64,000 bases of DNA from Ktedonobacterales bacterium. Lineage in GTDB: Bacteria > Chloroflexota > Ktedonobacteria > Ktedonobacterales > Ktedonobacteraceae. Positions 1 to 13,666 of the stretch are shown here, piece by piece. A program made the translations under genes and the position numbers. Positions within the stretch are counted from its first letter, which is position 1. Each line of letters starts with the position of its first letter. The notes under the pieces were generated by a model. The model was given only the letters and a program-made list of their open reading frames with translations, searched no databases and had not been told where the DNA came from. Location of the stretch: NCBI GenBank assembly GCA_027451525.1, contig DAIDJF010000017.1:19651-83650 (forward strand). The letters run 5' to 3'.

Positions 1-1
1 G

Positions 2-2641
2 CGTGCTCCCGATGGCACGCGCGTGTTGGTCTTGCATCTCGCGGATCCTATTGGCTACTCAAATGCGCGCCAGATGCCTCTGCAAGTGGACGAATTTGTA
101 ACGCGCACAGAACTGTTGGTTGCGAATATTTTGCCCAAAGCGACCACTGATACCCTACTCTTTATGAATGGCTCTGATCATCTGGAGCCACAGGTTGGTC
201 TGCCAGCCGTAATTGCTGCCGCCAATCAACAACTTGCGCACATTGATCCACGTCACCAACATTTACTGGCTCAATTAGAGGCTCATCACGGTCCATCAAC
301 TGTGTATGACACGATAGAGGTGCATATCGGCACACTACCAGAGTATATTGAGCGTGTGCGCCAGTGGCATGAGCAACATGGGCAAAAGCTTGAGGCGGTA
401 CTGCAAACGCTGACGGGCGAAATGCGGAGTGGGCAGTTCGCACCCCTGTTACCATCGGTCCTCTCAACGCGCATGTGGATTAAACAGCAGAATAGCGCGA
501 CCGAACACCTTTTGGAACGCTGGGTTGAGCCGTTGACGGTCTGGGCCAGTCTCGTGGGCAAGAACGTACCATATCCCCAGGAACTTGTTGCTTTAGCCTG
601 GCGGTATCTGCTGCAAAATCATGCCCATGATAGTATCTGTGGTTGTAGTGTCGATCAGGTGCATCGTGAGAATGGGGTGCGTTTCGCGCAAAGCCAGCAA
701 GTGGGCGAAGGACTCGTCGATGATGCCATGCAGCAACTGACCGCAGTCGTCAATACGCTTGCTCCTTTCCAAACTCCTCATACCAGTGCCATGCCCGTTC
801 CGATTGTTGTTTTTAATCCTGCTCCCGGCCCCCGTACAGAAGTTGTGCAGGCGACTGTGCAACTCCCCGGATCGCTACATAATGCGGTGATTGTTGACGC
901 GCGTGGACAGCATATGCCTTATCGTATTGCCGAACGTCGGCGCGAGGAACTTGGCTCGATGCCTGTTGCGCGTGAAATGTTGGCTACTGCCGCTATGTTC
1001 GCTGGTGTCACTACACCAGAACAATTTCTACAGATGGCACGTAGCTTGATGGCTTCTTTCACCGGGCAATCCGATGATATGTATGATCTGACGCGCATCT
1101 ATATCGAAGATTATACTGAGTCCCCCATTCATCACGAGCCGCATTCACATCAACCGGGTGTGATATACGTAGAATTGATGATCGCGGCGAAGGGGCGCAC
1201 CATTATCAACACGCCAGACATTCACCGTGCTGCTCAGCAGCTTCTCGACCTGTTACAGCGCGAGGATATCCATACTTTCGAGGTCTCGCTGGTCGATCAG
1301 GCACGCGAAATGATTGAACTGCTTGCCGCTGATCTTCCCGCTTACGGACTAAAAACTTTCTGGCTTTATCCGCGCGGTCTGAGTGATGCTCCTGAGTTGC
1401 CTGCAGCCTATGGGGAACAGATACACGCGCACGATACCACAATAGAGAATGCCTATTATCGGGTGGAAGCTAATCCGCAAGATGGCACCCTGACGATCAC
1501 TGATAAAGAGACCAATGCCGTGTTTACAGGTCTGCACCGTTTTGTGGATGGCGGCGATGTGGGTGATTTGTACAACTATTGTCCGCCCGAACACGATACG
1601 TTGGTCAGTACACCGGCTGAGCCGCCCAAGATCGAGTTAGTGCAGGTAGGCCCACTACGTGCTATGCTGCGCGTTAGTGGACGCTGGGCACTGCCAGGAG
1701 CCTGTACTGCTAACCGCAGTGGGCGCAGTGAACGAGCGACAAGTTGTCCTATCGTCAGCGAAATTGCGGTAACAAGTGGCGTGCGGCGCGTTGATATTCA
1801 TACAAGTGTCGATAATCGCGTCAGGGATCATCGTCTGCGCGTCTTTTTTCCTGTTCCATACGTAACACAAGAGGTAGCAAGCGAAGCGACGTTTGAGGTG
1901 CGTATACGTCCAGTTGAGCAGCCTCGTCCTGAGAATATCGCGGAATGGATTGAGGAGCCGAGCAACACTTTTCCGCAGAAACGGTTTGTGGATGTCAGGA
2001 AGGGCGAGATTGGCCTGGCGATTCTTAATCGCGGTTTGCCTGAATACGAGGTAGTACGCACAGGGCCGGGGATTGCTGAAGATGGAGAGGCTATTGCTCT
2101 CACGTTGCTACGCTGCGTGGAATGGCTCTCACGCGGGGATTTAGCGACGCGACGTGGGCATGCTGGGCCAATGGAACATACACCGGAGGCGCAATGTCTG
2201 GGGCGACAGGAGTTTGACTATGCCATCGTGCCACATCGTGGCTCTTGGGAGACGGACGAGGCGTTTATCTTGCGCGAGGCGCAGGCGTTCAATACACCGT
2301 TGACCACACGGGCGATCGTGACCGATGCGCACGAGGGGCAGTTGCCCAATCAGACAACGTTGCTCTCTGTTGAGCCACGTGAACTGGTGATTAGCGCGAT
2401 AAAGCGTGCTAAGCAGGGTAACGGGTTCGTGGTGCGTCTGTATAATCCGCTTATGCGCCCGCTGCGTGCCCATATTCGCCCAGGAATTGCATATAGCACA
2501 GCCTATAGAGCAAACTTATTAGAGGAGACCATTGGTGAACCGCTTGACGTTGTCGTGGCTGATAAAGGCACGATGATGGAACGAGAGGTTGTGGTGGAGA
2601 TAGGTGGAGGAGGTATAATGACTGTCATCTTTGTGGCCTGA
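2..2641 (+). CDS. Glycoside hydrolase family 38 alpha-mannosidase, truncated at the left window edge
   Basis: The frame is open from base 2. The protein contains NHAHDSICGCSVDQVHRENGVRFAQSQ, typical of GH38, followed by long C-terminal beta domains. Confidence 0.88.
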   Translation, partial: RAPDGTRVLVLHLADPIGYSNARQMPLQVDEFVTRTELLVANILPKATTDTLLFMNGSDHLEPQVGLPAVIAAANQQLAHIDPRHQHLLAQLEAHHGPSTVYDTIEVHIGTLPEYIERVRQWHEQHGQKLEAVLQTLTGEMRSGQFAPLLPSVLSTRMWIKQQNSATEHLLERWVEPLTVWASLVGKNVPYPQELVALAWRYLLQNHAHDSICGCSVDQVHRENGVRFAQSQQVGEGLVDDAMQQLTAVVNTLAPFQTPHTSAMPVPIVVFNPAPGPRTEVVQATVQLPGSLHNAVIVDARGQHMPYRIAERRREELGSMPVAREMLATAAMFAGVTTPEQFLQMARSLMASFTGQSDDMYDLTRIYIEDYTESPIHHEPHSHQPGVIYVELMIAAKGRTIINTPDIHRAAQQLLDLLQREDIHTFEVSLVDQAREMIELLAADLPAYGLKTFWLYPRGLSDAPELPAAYGEQIHAHDTTIENAYYRVEANPQDGTLTITDKETNAVFTGLHRFVDGGDVGDLYNYCPPEHDTLVSTPAEPPKIELVQVGPLRAMLRVSGRWALPGACTANRSGRSERATSCPIVSEIAVTSGVRRVDIHTSVDNRVRDHRLRVFFPVPYVTQEVASEATFEVRIRPVEQPRPENIAEWIEEPSNTFPQKRFVDVRKGEIGLAILNRGLPEYEVVRTGPGIAEDGEAIALTLLRCVEWLSRGDLATRRGHAGPMEHTPEAQCLGRQEFDYAIVPHRGSWETDEAFILREAQAFNTPLTTRAIVTDAHEGQLPNQTTLLSVEPRELVISAIKRAKQGNGFVVRLYNPLMRPLRAHIRPGIAYSTAYRANLLEETIGEPLDVVVADKGTMMEREVVVEIGGGGIMTVIFVA

Positions 2642-2834
2642 CCAGTAAAATGAATAGCAGACATATGTAAAAACGGGAGTAGGAATAGTCAATTTCTGCA
2701 TCTTTTCCCATTTTATCCCATTGTGGGTACAATTTGGCCTGTGCATACGTTGTAGATTGTAATGTGAGCAATTGAAATCGTATGGTGTACTGGGAGGCAG
2801 TACTCTATTCTGTTTTTGAAAGGGGTTGTGTCCG

Positions 2835-3431
2835 GTGAATGTGTATTTTCCTATGGTAATTGCGACTGCATTGGCAGGCGGTACTACAAGTTTACTGAAT
2901 ACGCTTAATAGTTTTGTTGGACCTTTGATCGGGTGTACTGTTGCTTTTCTGGTGATTTTCTGGATTAGTCTGGTGGTCTGGACTTTCCGTGATATCCGCG
3001 CGCGCACACAGGATATGCTTTCGCAGATTCTTGCGCCGGTGTTGGTGGCTGTCTTCTTCGTTGGAGGTCTGTTTATCTATATGATCTTGCGTCCGCGCCA
3101 AACGCTGGCTGAAGTCTACGAGCGCCAATTAGAAGAGGAGTCGTTGTTAGCGGAGATGACAGAACGGCAGACATGTAGTCATTGTCATGCGCGGATCGAG
3201 TCAGATTTCCAGATTTGTCCTTCTTGCGGACAGAAACTCAAACGGCCCTGTCCCAAGTGTGAGCGTCTACTGGAGCCGCGTTGGGGCTTCTGTCCATATT
3301 GTACAACGAGCCTGGGTAATGGCCCTATGCCTAATATGCCAGGGATGCCCGTACCTGTGATGCAAGGGATGCCTGTGCCGGGCAATCAAGGCATGCCGAT
3401 GAGCGGCACGCTAGGGAATAATCGCTTCTAA
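2835..3431 (+). CDS. Membrane protein with two TM segments and C-terminal zinc ribbons
   Basis: Hydrophobic N-terminal half; paired CxxC motifs (CSHCHARIESDFQICPSCGQ, CPKCERLLEPRWGFCPYC); Met/Pro/Gly-rich tail. GTG start chosen from the upstream aaagggg ribosome binding site. Confidence 0.6.
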   Translation: MNVYFPMVIATALAGGTTSLLNTLNSFVGPLIGCTVAFLVIFWISLVVWTFRDIRARTQDMLSQILAPVLVAVFFVGGLFIYMILRPRQTLAEVYERQLEEESLLAEMTERQTCSHCHARIESDFQICPSCGQKLKRPCPKCERLLEPRWGFCPYCTTSLGNGPMPNMPGMPVPVMQGMPVPGNQGMPMSGTLGNNRF

Positions 3432-3452
3432 TTTCTTATCGCGTGTGCAAAT

Positions 3453-3489
3453 GAATAGACGTTGGTGTTAGAACTGCCAACGTCTATTC
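3453..3489 (+). terminator. Hairpin terminator after the zinc-ribbon gene
   Basis: gaatagacgttgg / ccaacgtctattc, 13-bp perfect inverted repeat with an 11-nt loop just after the stop codon. Confidence 0.7.
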
Positions 3490-3548
3490 TCCTATCCCCC
3501 TTTTCGGTCATTTTCGCTTACGAGTTTGGTAGATCAAGCGGAATATGA

Positions 3549-3591
3549 TATAATAAAGAGGCGTAAATGTGGCGATTTTTACCACATTTAC
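3549..3591 (+). promoter_or_regulatory. Putative promoter -10 (TATAAT) followed by a hairpin in the gyrB leader
   Basis: TATAAT at 3549-3554, then GTAAATGTGG-cgattttta-CCACATTTAC (3563-3591), a 10-bp perfect inverted repeat. Confidence 0.4.
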
Positions 3592-3799
3592 CATGCTCTA
3601 ATAAGAATATCTTTATATAGGTTCGTGTAGTCCTCCACCAACACACCTCCTGTCTTGTTGCAGATTACCGTTGTGCTGCGCATATGGTATGCATAGTGTG
3701 TGCCAGCCCAAGTTTTCTGCTCGTGGCTCTTTGTGAATATGGTGCGAGATGAACTGTGCAACCGCATACTATGTGCTTCTATTACGATACAACCGATAA

Positions 3800-7153
<3,354 letters not shown>

Positions 7154-7273
7154 GGTGGATTTGGGAATTCTCATAGATACTGGCTCGCCAAATGTTTATG
7201 AGCGCGGGCCAGATATCTTCATTTTGGAGAAGGGATTGCAGCAGCCTTCTTTTTCTCTACAAAAACGCCGCTT

Positions 7274-7759
7274 ATGCTATTAATGGCAGGCTCTGTTTAT
7301 CACCTTATTGGTAATAGGCAGAAAGAGTTAGCCCTACCTGTCGGAGTATTTGGTGCCTCATACTCTAATCTTCCAAAGATAATGAGTGCTATTAAGTTTG
7401 CTTCAGAGCATAATGCATTATGGACTGATGGTATCGATGGCACATCTGATTACTTATCCGTTCTAGAGTTTATGCAAGAAAAATTTCTCAATCAACTAAG
7501 AGCGAAGGAGTTAGCAGATGATTTTCCTGAGCAGAATTTACAATTTGTCGCACGTGTATTGAAACTGCTTCCACAACCTTCTGAGCAGGAGATCCAGAAA
7601 ATTGTTGCAAATAGCAATATGGATAGGCGCGGCAAGCAGATGATTAAACAAACGCTTCTCGCTTCTAGAGGCATATTGATCTGTAGTCCTCTCTATGTTG
7701 CCCTGGCTGATAAACAATACCAGGTGGAGAGTTTGAACATTTCGAGCAGTTCCTTATAA
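7274..7759 (+). CDS. Hypothetical protein
   Basis: 161-aa ORF between gyrB and selB; no recognised motif; start codon uncertain and no clear ribosome binding site. Confidence 0.4.
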   Translation: MLLMAGSVYHLIGNRQKELALPVGVFGASYSNLPKIMSAIKFASEHNALWTDGIDGTSDYLSVLEFMQEKFLNQLRAKELADDFPEQNLQFVARVLKLLPQPSEQEIQKIVANSNMDRRGKQMIKQTLLASRGILICSPLYVALADKQYQVESLNISSSSL

Positions 7760-8070
7760 AGCATCAATGAAGGAGAGATTAGCCGTTGATATAGCTATTA
7801 ATTAATGGATTGATTTATTACCTTCGTCTAGTCCCTTTTTTCTCTCTTTCGGTCCGAAGATTTATGACATCCTACAGGATAATTACAGAAGTGCCTGTGT
7901 AGAAATTCGTTTCGTGCTCACATCCCCAAAAAGCACGTAGTCAGAGCGACGTTCGTGTTGTATACTAAGGTTTGTCACTGTCACGTTGCATTTTTCTGGC
8001 GTGCATTTTTCCGGCTCCCGCTGTTGGGTTTCTGGGCAATGCGCACGTTTATTATATATATGGACTGGCT

Positions 8071-10083
8071 ATGAGTTGCATTGGAACTGCTGGACATGTC
8101 GATCATGGCAAATCGACACTGGTTAAGGCCTTGACAGGCATTGACCCTGACCGTCTGGCGGAAGAGAAAGAGCGCGGCATGACGATTGACCTGGGTTTCG
8201 CCTGGCTCACGTTGCCAAGCGGGCGCGAGGTTAGTATCGTCGATGTGCCGGGCCATGAGAGCTTTATCAAGAATATGCTGGCGGGTGTGGGCGGCATCGA
8301 TGCCGCTCTGCTGGTCATCGCGGCCGATGAGGGGGTAATGCCCCAGACGCGCGAGCATCTGGCGATTCTTGATCTCTTGCGTGTGCCGCGTGGCGTAGTT
8401 GCCCTTACCAAAGCCGATCTTGTCGATGAGGAATGGCTAGAACTGGTTCGCGAAGAGATTGAGGAACTGCTCAAACCGACAACGCTGGCAGGCTCCGCGA
8501 TCATTCCCGTCTCGGCCTATACGCGCCAGGGGCTTCCGCAGCTTGTCGAGCAACTAGAGCGCGTGTTGCAAGAGGCGGAGCAACGGCAGAATATTGGGCG
8601 GCCCCGTCTGCCGATTGATCGCGTTTTCACGATGACTGGCTTCGGCACGGTTGTCACTGGCACACTGCTTGATGGCGTATTCAAGGTTGGGCAAGAGGTC
8701 GAAGTTTTGCCGAAAGGCACGAAGACGCGCATCCGTACCCTGCAAACCCATCGCCAGCAGATCGAAAGCGCGCAACCAGGGAGTCGCGTCGCTATCAATA
8801 TCGCGAATGTAGCACGCGGTGAATTGGAACGCGGCAATGTTGTCGCCCTACCGGGTCAGTTGCGTACTACCATGCTTTTCGATGCGCGTATTACGCTATT
8901 AAAGGATGCTGAGCGTTCCTTGCAGCACAATACCCTGGTGGATGTCTATAGTGGCTCACAGGAAATCTCAGCGCGTATTCGATTGCTTGAGGGCAATGAG
9001 TTGCAGCCTGGACAGAGTGGCTGGGCGCAGGTACGCTTGAGCGAGCCTGCAGTACTTGCACGACGCGACCGTTTCATTTTGCGCATCCCATCGCCGAGTG
9101 CCACAATTGGGGGTGGCGAAGTGGTAGATGTATTGCCGCGCTATCACCGTCGTCTACAACCTGCCGTGCTGGAGAATCTAGAACGTCTCTCGCACGGTTC
9201 GCCCGAAGAACTGGTATTGGCTGCTCTAGACCGCCACGCGGGAACGCGCACAGCTGTCAAGGGTGGGGTGGCCGCAAAGGCAGCAGTGCGCATTGAGGGC
9301 TATGAATTGGCTGAGATTGTAAAACAGTGTAATCTGGCTAGAGATGTGACATTCCTGACATTGACGACGTTATTATCTGAGAAGAGAGTACGTCATATTG
9401 GAGGTGAGGGAGAAGAAGGTGTCTGGTTTGCTCAGCATATTTGGGATGTAGTTGAAGAAGAGACGAACCGTGTTTTGAGCGATTACCATCGCCAGTATCC
9501 TATACGTAGTGGGCTGGCGAAAGAGGAATGGCGTGCCCGTCTGGGCCTCTCTTCCAAGGTAGCATCTCTGATCTTTCCGGTTTTACAGGCAGAAGGCCAC
9601 GTGGAGGTGGTCACAACTACGGCGGTGCCTGCCTCGTTCACGGGCACAACGTCGGGTGCTGGTGGGCTGATACGCTTGCCAGGATTTACGCCGCGTTTCT
9701 CCGAAAAACAGCAAGAGCAGATTGAACGGCTGCTCCGGCGTTTCCGAGAGAGTCCATTTACACCGCCTGGGCGGGCGGAGGCTGAAGCCAGTGTGGGGAC
9801 AGAGGTGGTTGCGGCATTGATCGAGCAAGGCCGTCTGGTGAAACTGGGCGATGGTATCCTGTTTCTACGCGAGACCTATGATGAGGCTGTGAACAGGTTA
9901 GTCGCATATCTACGTGAGCATACAAAGATGACGGCGGCTGAAGCCCGCGATATCTTAGGGGCAACGCGCAAATATATCCTGCCGCTCCTCGAACATATGG
10001 ATGCATTGCGTATTACAAGGCGTGTGGGTGATGAGCGTGTGTTGGGGATTGCAGCCGAGGCTCGTCAGAGCGAGATGCTCTGA
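8071..10083 (+). CDS. selB: Selenocysteine-specific translation elongation factor SelB
   Basis: [46 protein letters not shown]...[41 protein letters not shown]-terminal winged-helix region. Start moved to 8071 to match the conserved N-terminus. Confidence 0.95.
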   Translation: MSCIGTAGHVDHGKSTLVKALTGIDPDRLAEEKERGMTIDLGFAWLTLPSGREVSIVDVPGHESFIKNMLAGVGGIDAALLVIAADEGVMPQTREHLAILDLLRVPRGVVALTKADLVDEEWLELVREEIEELLKPTTLAGSAIIPVSAYTRQGLPQLVEQLERVLQEAEQRQNIGRPRLPIDRVFTMTGFGTVVTGTLLDGVFKVGQEVEVLPKGTKTRIRTLQTHRQQIESAQPGSRVAINIANVARGELERGNVVALPGQLRTTMLFDARITLLKDAERSLQHNTLVDVYSGSQEISARIRLLEGNELQPGQSGWAQVRLSEPAVLARRDRFILRIPSPSATIGGGEVVDVLPRYHRRLQPAVLENLERLSHGSPEELVLAALDRHAGTRTAVKGGVAAKAAVRIEGYELAEIVKQCNLARDVTFLTLTTLLSEKRVRHIGGEGEEGVWFAQHIWDVVEEETNRVLSDYHRQYPIRSGLAKEEWRARLGLSSKVASLIFPVLQAEGHVEVVTTTAVPASFTGTTSGAGGLIRLPGFTPRFSEKQQEQIERLLRRFRESPFTPPGRAEAEASVGTEVVAALIEQGRLVKLGDGILFLRETYDEAVNRLVAYLREHTKMTAAEARDILGATRKYILPLLEHMDALRITRRVGDERVLGIAAEARQSEML

Positions 10084-10270
10084 AACAGCAAATACGGAAA
10101 ACTTTCAAGTTGAACAAGCTATGTGCTTGGAGCGGTAAGCTTCAAGTTTATTCAATATCCGATTACAAGAGTACCCATTTCGTGTAAATTGTTCCATTCT
10201 GTCGCAAAATAGGTTAAAATAGTGGCGCGGTACACGAGTGTTAGACCGTCACCTGTAAGTGCGGAGAGCT

Positions 10271-12292
10271 ATGCAAAACGAAATTTTGGGTGGTCGATAT
10301 CAACTACAAGACTCGATTGGTCGCGGTGGTATGGCTGTGATCTATCGGGGATATGATTTGCTCGATAATAATCGACCTGTGGCAGTGAAGGTGCTACGCG
10401 AGGCGTATAGCACAGACCCTAAGTTTGTGATTCGCTTTCAACGTGAGGGGAAAGCGGCTGCGTCGTTGCATCATCAGAACATCGTGCGGGTCGATGATTA
10501 TGGACAGAGCGGTGGCAGTTATTATATTGTAATGGAACTGGTCGATGGATCTGACCTGCGCCGTTACCTGCGCTCACGTGTAAAACTCGATGTAGAACGC
10601 GCAGTGATCATCGCTCACGATGTCGCGATGGGGTTGTCGGCAGCCCATCGTCGCGGGATTGTGCATCGCGATGTCAAGCCACAAAATATCTTGATTGGGC
10701 GCGATGGCTCAATCAAACTCACCGATTTTGGTATTGCCAGCGTCTATAAGGACATTAATGCTGAACGTTTGACCACAACGGGCATGACGCTGGGAACCGT
10801 ACAGTATTATGCGCCAGAGCAGGCTCAAGGTGAAATTGTGAGTGCCGCAGCCGATGTGTACGCGCTGGGCATTGTGATGTATGAGATGCTCACCGGGCGT
10901 CCCCCCTTCGATGGCGATACGCCTGTGGCAGTCGCAATGCAGCACTTACAGGATGCGCCAATTCCGCCCAGCCAGTATAATCCGAATATTCCTCCTGCCC
11001 TTGAAGAGATTATTATGCGTTGCCTTGAAAAAACACCGGAGATGCGCTACCGCGATGGTGGCGTGTTGGCACGCGCATTGGAGATCTTTGTAGAAGAGGT
11101 TCTAGGCAAGAATGTTGCTCCTACCATCTCTTCAAGCGGGTCATCTCCCTCTCTCCCTGGTAACCCTGTTCCCCCTCCCGTTCCACCTAGACCGGGTGGG
11201 TCGCGTGGAGGTGGTACTCCGCAGGTGGGTACTTCTTCGCCCAATAACGTGCTGACCTCTCCGCCCGTTTCGCCTCCATATAGTCCAGCCGGCCAGGTAT
11301 ATCTACCTGATCAGCAAGCGGTGGGAGCGACGATGCAAGCGGCCGGTGGGCAAATGGACTATGCAGCACCAACCATCGTTAACGGTACACCATCTATGCC
11401 AGGGTTTGGGCAGGGGCAACTCGCGCCTTATGCACCTGTTCAGGATCTTCCGCCAGGCTCAGGCTCTACACGCCCATTTTCACTCGATCCTAACAAGCGT
11501 TCTGGTACAGTACAGGAGCAGGAATCGCGTGTTGCCAGTATTATTACCGTCCTTATCTTATTCGCGACGCTGCTCTTATTAGGTTTTAGTATCTATCTTG
11601 CTGGCATGCTTGGTTTCTTGCCGTTCTCTACGAATAAAAATGCCACGCCAACAACGGTAGTGCAATCAGTAACCGTGCCAAATTTTGTTGGCTTGTCCTA
11701 CGCTGTTGCCAAACAGCAAGCTGCTGATGTTGGTTTGACTTTAAGTCTGGAGCCGGGATCGCCTTCTCATGGTTGGGTCAAGCGACAATCTATCGTTGCT
11801 GGTAGGCAAACTGCTAAAGGCTCGCCTATCGAGGTCTTGCTGACTACCGTCGCGCCCGCGTCGCCGACCGCGACCCTGACTGTACCACAAGGCCTGATTG
11901 GTAAAACGCTACAAGATGCGGAAAATATGCTGCTTGCTGCGAATATCAGCTACGTCGTGCAGTCGGCTGGCACTGATACTGGCCTGGGGACGAACATTGT
12001 GAAGAATACAAATCCGCCTCCTGGGTCACCGCTCCAGGCTGGTCAGAATGTGACGCTCTATATCGCAAATTGTACAGGATGCGTACAGACATCGCCAGTG
12101 GCCTCGCCGACAGGAGGCGCCTCACCAACCCCGACTGGAGTAGTCTCGCCGACGCCAACATCGGCCCCATCGCCAACCCCGACGACGGCTCCGACCTCGA
12201 CGCCAACATCGGCCCCGTCGCCAACCCCGACGACGGCTCCGACCTCAACGCCAACATCGGCCCCATCGCCAACCCCGGACCCGACACCGTAA
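10271..12292 (+). CDS. Membrane Ser/Thr protein kinase with PASTA domains (PknB type)
   Basis: GGRYQLQDSIGRGGMAVIYRGYD, HRDVKPQNILIG, DFGIA; one TM; two PASTA-like repeats; Pro/Thr/Ser repeat tail. A GTG at 10259 is an alternative start. Confidence 0.93.
   Translation: MQNEILGGRYQLQDSIGRGGMAVIYRGYDLLDNNRPVAVKVLREAYSTDPKFVIRFQREGKAAASLHHQNIVRVDDYGQSGGSYYIVMELVDGSDLRRYLRSRVKLDVERAVIIAHDVAMGLSAAHRRGIVHRDVKPQNILIGRDGSIKLTDFGIASVYKDINAERLTTTGMTLGTVQYYAPEQAQGEIVSAAADVYALGIVMYEMLTGRPPFDGDTPVAVAMQHLQDAPIPPSQYNPNIPPALEEIIMRCLEKTPEMRYRDGGVLARALEIFVEEVLGKNVAPTISSSGSSPSLPGNPVPPPVPPRPGGSRGGGTPQVGTSSPNNVLTSPPVSPPYSPAGQVYLPDQQAVGATMQAAGGQMDYAAPTIVNGTPSMPGFGQGQLAPYAPVQDLPPGSGSTRPFSLDPNKRSGTVQEQESRVASIITVLILFATLLLLGFSIYLAGMLGFLPFSTNKNATPTTVVQSVTVPNFVGLSYAVAKQQAADVGLTLSLEPGSPSHGWVKRQSIVAGRQTAKGSPIEVLLTTVAPASPTATLTVPQGLIGKTLQDAENMLLAANISYVVQSAGTDTGLGTNIVKNTNPPPGSPLQAGQNVTLYIANCTGCVQTSPVASPTGGASPTPTGVVSPTPTSAPSPTPTTAPTSTPTSAPSPTPTTAPTSTPTSAPSPTPDPTP
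12154..12276 (+). repeat. 48-nt in-frame tandem repeat (about 2.6 copies) coding for a Pro/Thr/Ser-rich tail
   Basis: gccaacatcggcccc recurs at 12154, 12202 and 12250; it encodes SPTPTTAPTSTPTSAP repeats. Confidence 0.9.
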
Positions 12293-12385
12293 TGCGCGAG
12301 ACCGAGAATGGGATGTAATGAACAAGCGGGAAGCGGGCGTGATAATGACATTTAAAAAATTTCATCCGCATACCACGTAGGTTGC

Positions 12386-12480
12386 GTAGGGGCGTGATTC
12401 CATCACGCCCTCGTCCCCCGTTCGCATGGCCGCCCAGGCGGATTGATGTGCGAGCAGGGCGTGATTCATCACGCCCCTAC
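12386..12480. repeat. Large inverted-repeat element between convergent kinase genes
   Basis: gtaggggcgtgattccatcacgccct (12386-12411) and agggcgtgattcatcacgcccctac (12456-12480) are near-perfect reverse complements; each arm is itself palindromic (ggcgtgat..atcacgcc). Confidence 0.8.
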
Positions 12481-12572
12481 ACCACCGGATGCGGTCACTG
12501 GATTCATTTTTTCGCCACGATCATCATACCCCTACACCTGCATTATTTTTATTGTATCAGGCAAACTCGTGT

Positions 12573-13520
12573 TTACTGCACAATGCGCGTACTTCCCGCG
12601 AATGCCGGAGAACCAGGGCGACGGGGATAACGCTCAGCAGGAGCGAATATAGGGCGCGCAACGGGCGATGCAACGGGGGCAAAAAGAACGGCTTCCGCAA
12701 ATGCCTGACGAAATTCTTCTGCCGAGGCGAAACGATCTTCTGCGCGTTTTTGGAGGGCACGTTGCAACACAGTATCAACGGCATCAGAGATATTAGGCAC
12801 AAAAGAGCGAGCAGAAGGTGCTGGTTGGCGCACATGTTTAAGCAGCACCTCGACCGGCGTTTGACCGAGAAATGGCGGTGAGCCAGTCAGAATGCGAAAC
12901 AACAATACACCAAGTGCATAGATATCACTTCCACGCTTCACGATACCAAGCGATTGTTCGGGAGCAACATACGCTGCCGATCCCCAGCCAATACGGGTCA
13001 GCGATTGTTGGCTATCATCATAGCCACGCGCAATCGCAAAATCGGCCAGCAACATACGCCCATCGGCAGCGACAAAGACATTGGTCGGCTTGATATTCCC
13101 ATGAATGATCTCATGCTGATGCGCATATTCGATGGCATTACATAGTTGCTGAATAATCGGTAATGCCTGCATTGCCGAGAAACGTCCCCCCACGCGCCGT
13201 AGCAAATCTTCCAGCGTCCCCGATGGCACGTATGGCATCACAAGGTAGAGCAGATTTTCGCCCTCACCGTACTCCAAAAGCGGCAAAATATTCGGATCGT
13301 CAAACTGACCAATTTTCTCAGCCTCGGCCATAAAATAGTCCCGAAAAGTTGCCCTTTGCGCATATGTTGGGCGAAACACCTTAACTACTACTTCCTGGCC
13401 TTCCTCCGCCTTTATACCCTCTGTAATAATTTGCGCACGATAGACATCCGCGATACCGCCTTTACTAACACACTGCATCAGCTGATAATCGCTTAATATT
13501 ACCCCTTCAAGATCAGACAT
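12573..13520 (-). CDS. Ser/Thr protein kinase without an obvious TM segment
   Basis: LSDYQLMQCVSKGGIADVYRAQ, HGNIKPTNVFVAADGRMLLADFAIARG, YVAPEQSLG kinase motifs. Confidence 0.88.
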   Translation of the reverse strand: MSDLEGVILSDYQLMQCVSKGGIADVYRAQIITEGIKAEEGQEVVVKVFRPTYAQRATFRDYFMAEAEKIGQFDDPNILPLLEYGEGENLLYLVMPYVPSGTLEDLLRRVGGRFSAMQALPIIQQLCNAIEYAHQHEIIHGNIKPTNVFVAADGRMLLADFAIARGYDDSQQSLTRIGWGSAAYVAPEQSLGIVKRGSDIYALGVLLFRILTGSPPFLGQTPVEVLLKHVRQPAPSARSFVPNISDAVDTVLQRALQKRAEDRFASAEEFRQAFAEAVLFAPVASPVARPIFAPAERYPRRPGSPAFAGSTRIVQ

Positions 13521-13666
13521 ATATCACCCCGTGAAACGCTTCGTTCAAGATTTCATACCATCACATCAGAAAATTGTTCGGTGTAGAGAAGATACATCGA
13601 ACTAAACGCCGCGTATTCACGTTTTCGGATACTCGACCTACGATTGGCGAGAATATGCAAGAAGTA

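Noticed and set aside
7760-8070. tRNA-Sec in the gap before selB
   Set aside because: No T-arm GTTCGA-like sequence or long variable-arm structure could be found by eye.
12058-12371. Repetitive ORFs overlapping the kinase tail in other frames (DGADVGVEVGAVVGVG and NPDDGSDLDANIGP)
   Set aside because: By-products of the 48-nt repeat, which is open in several frames; the kinase frame is the supported one.
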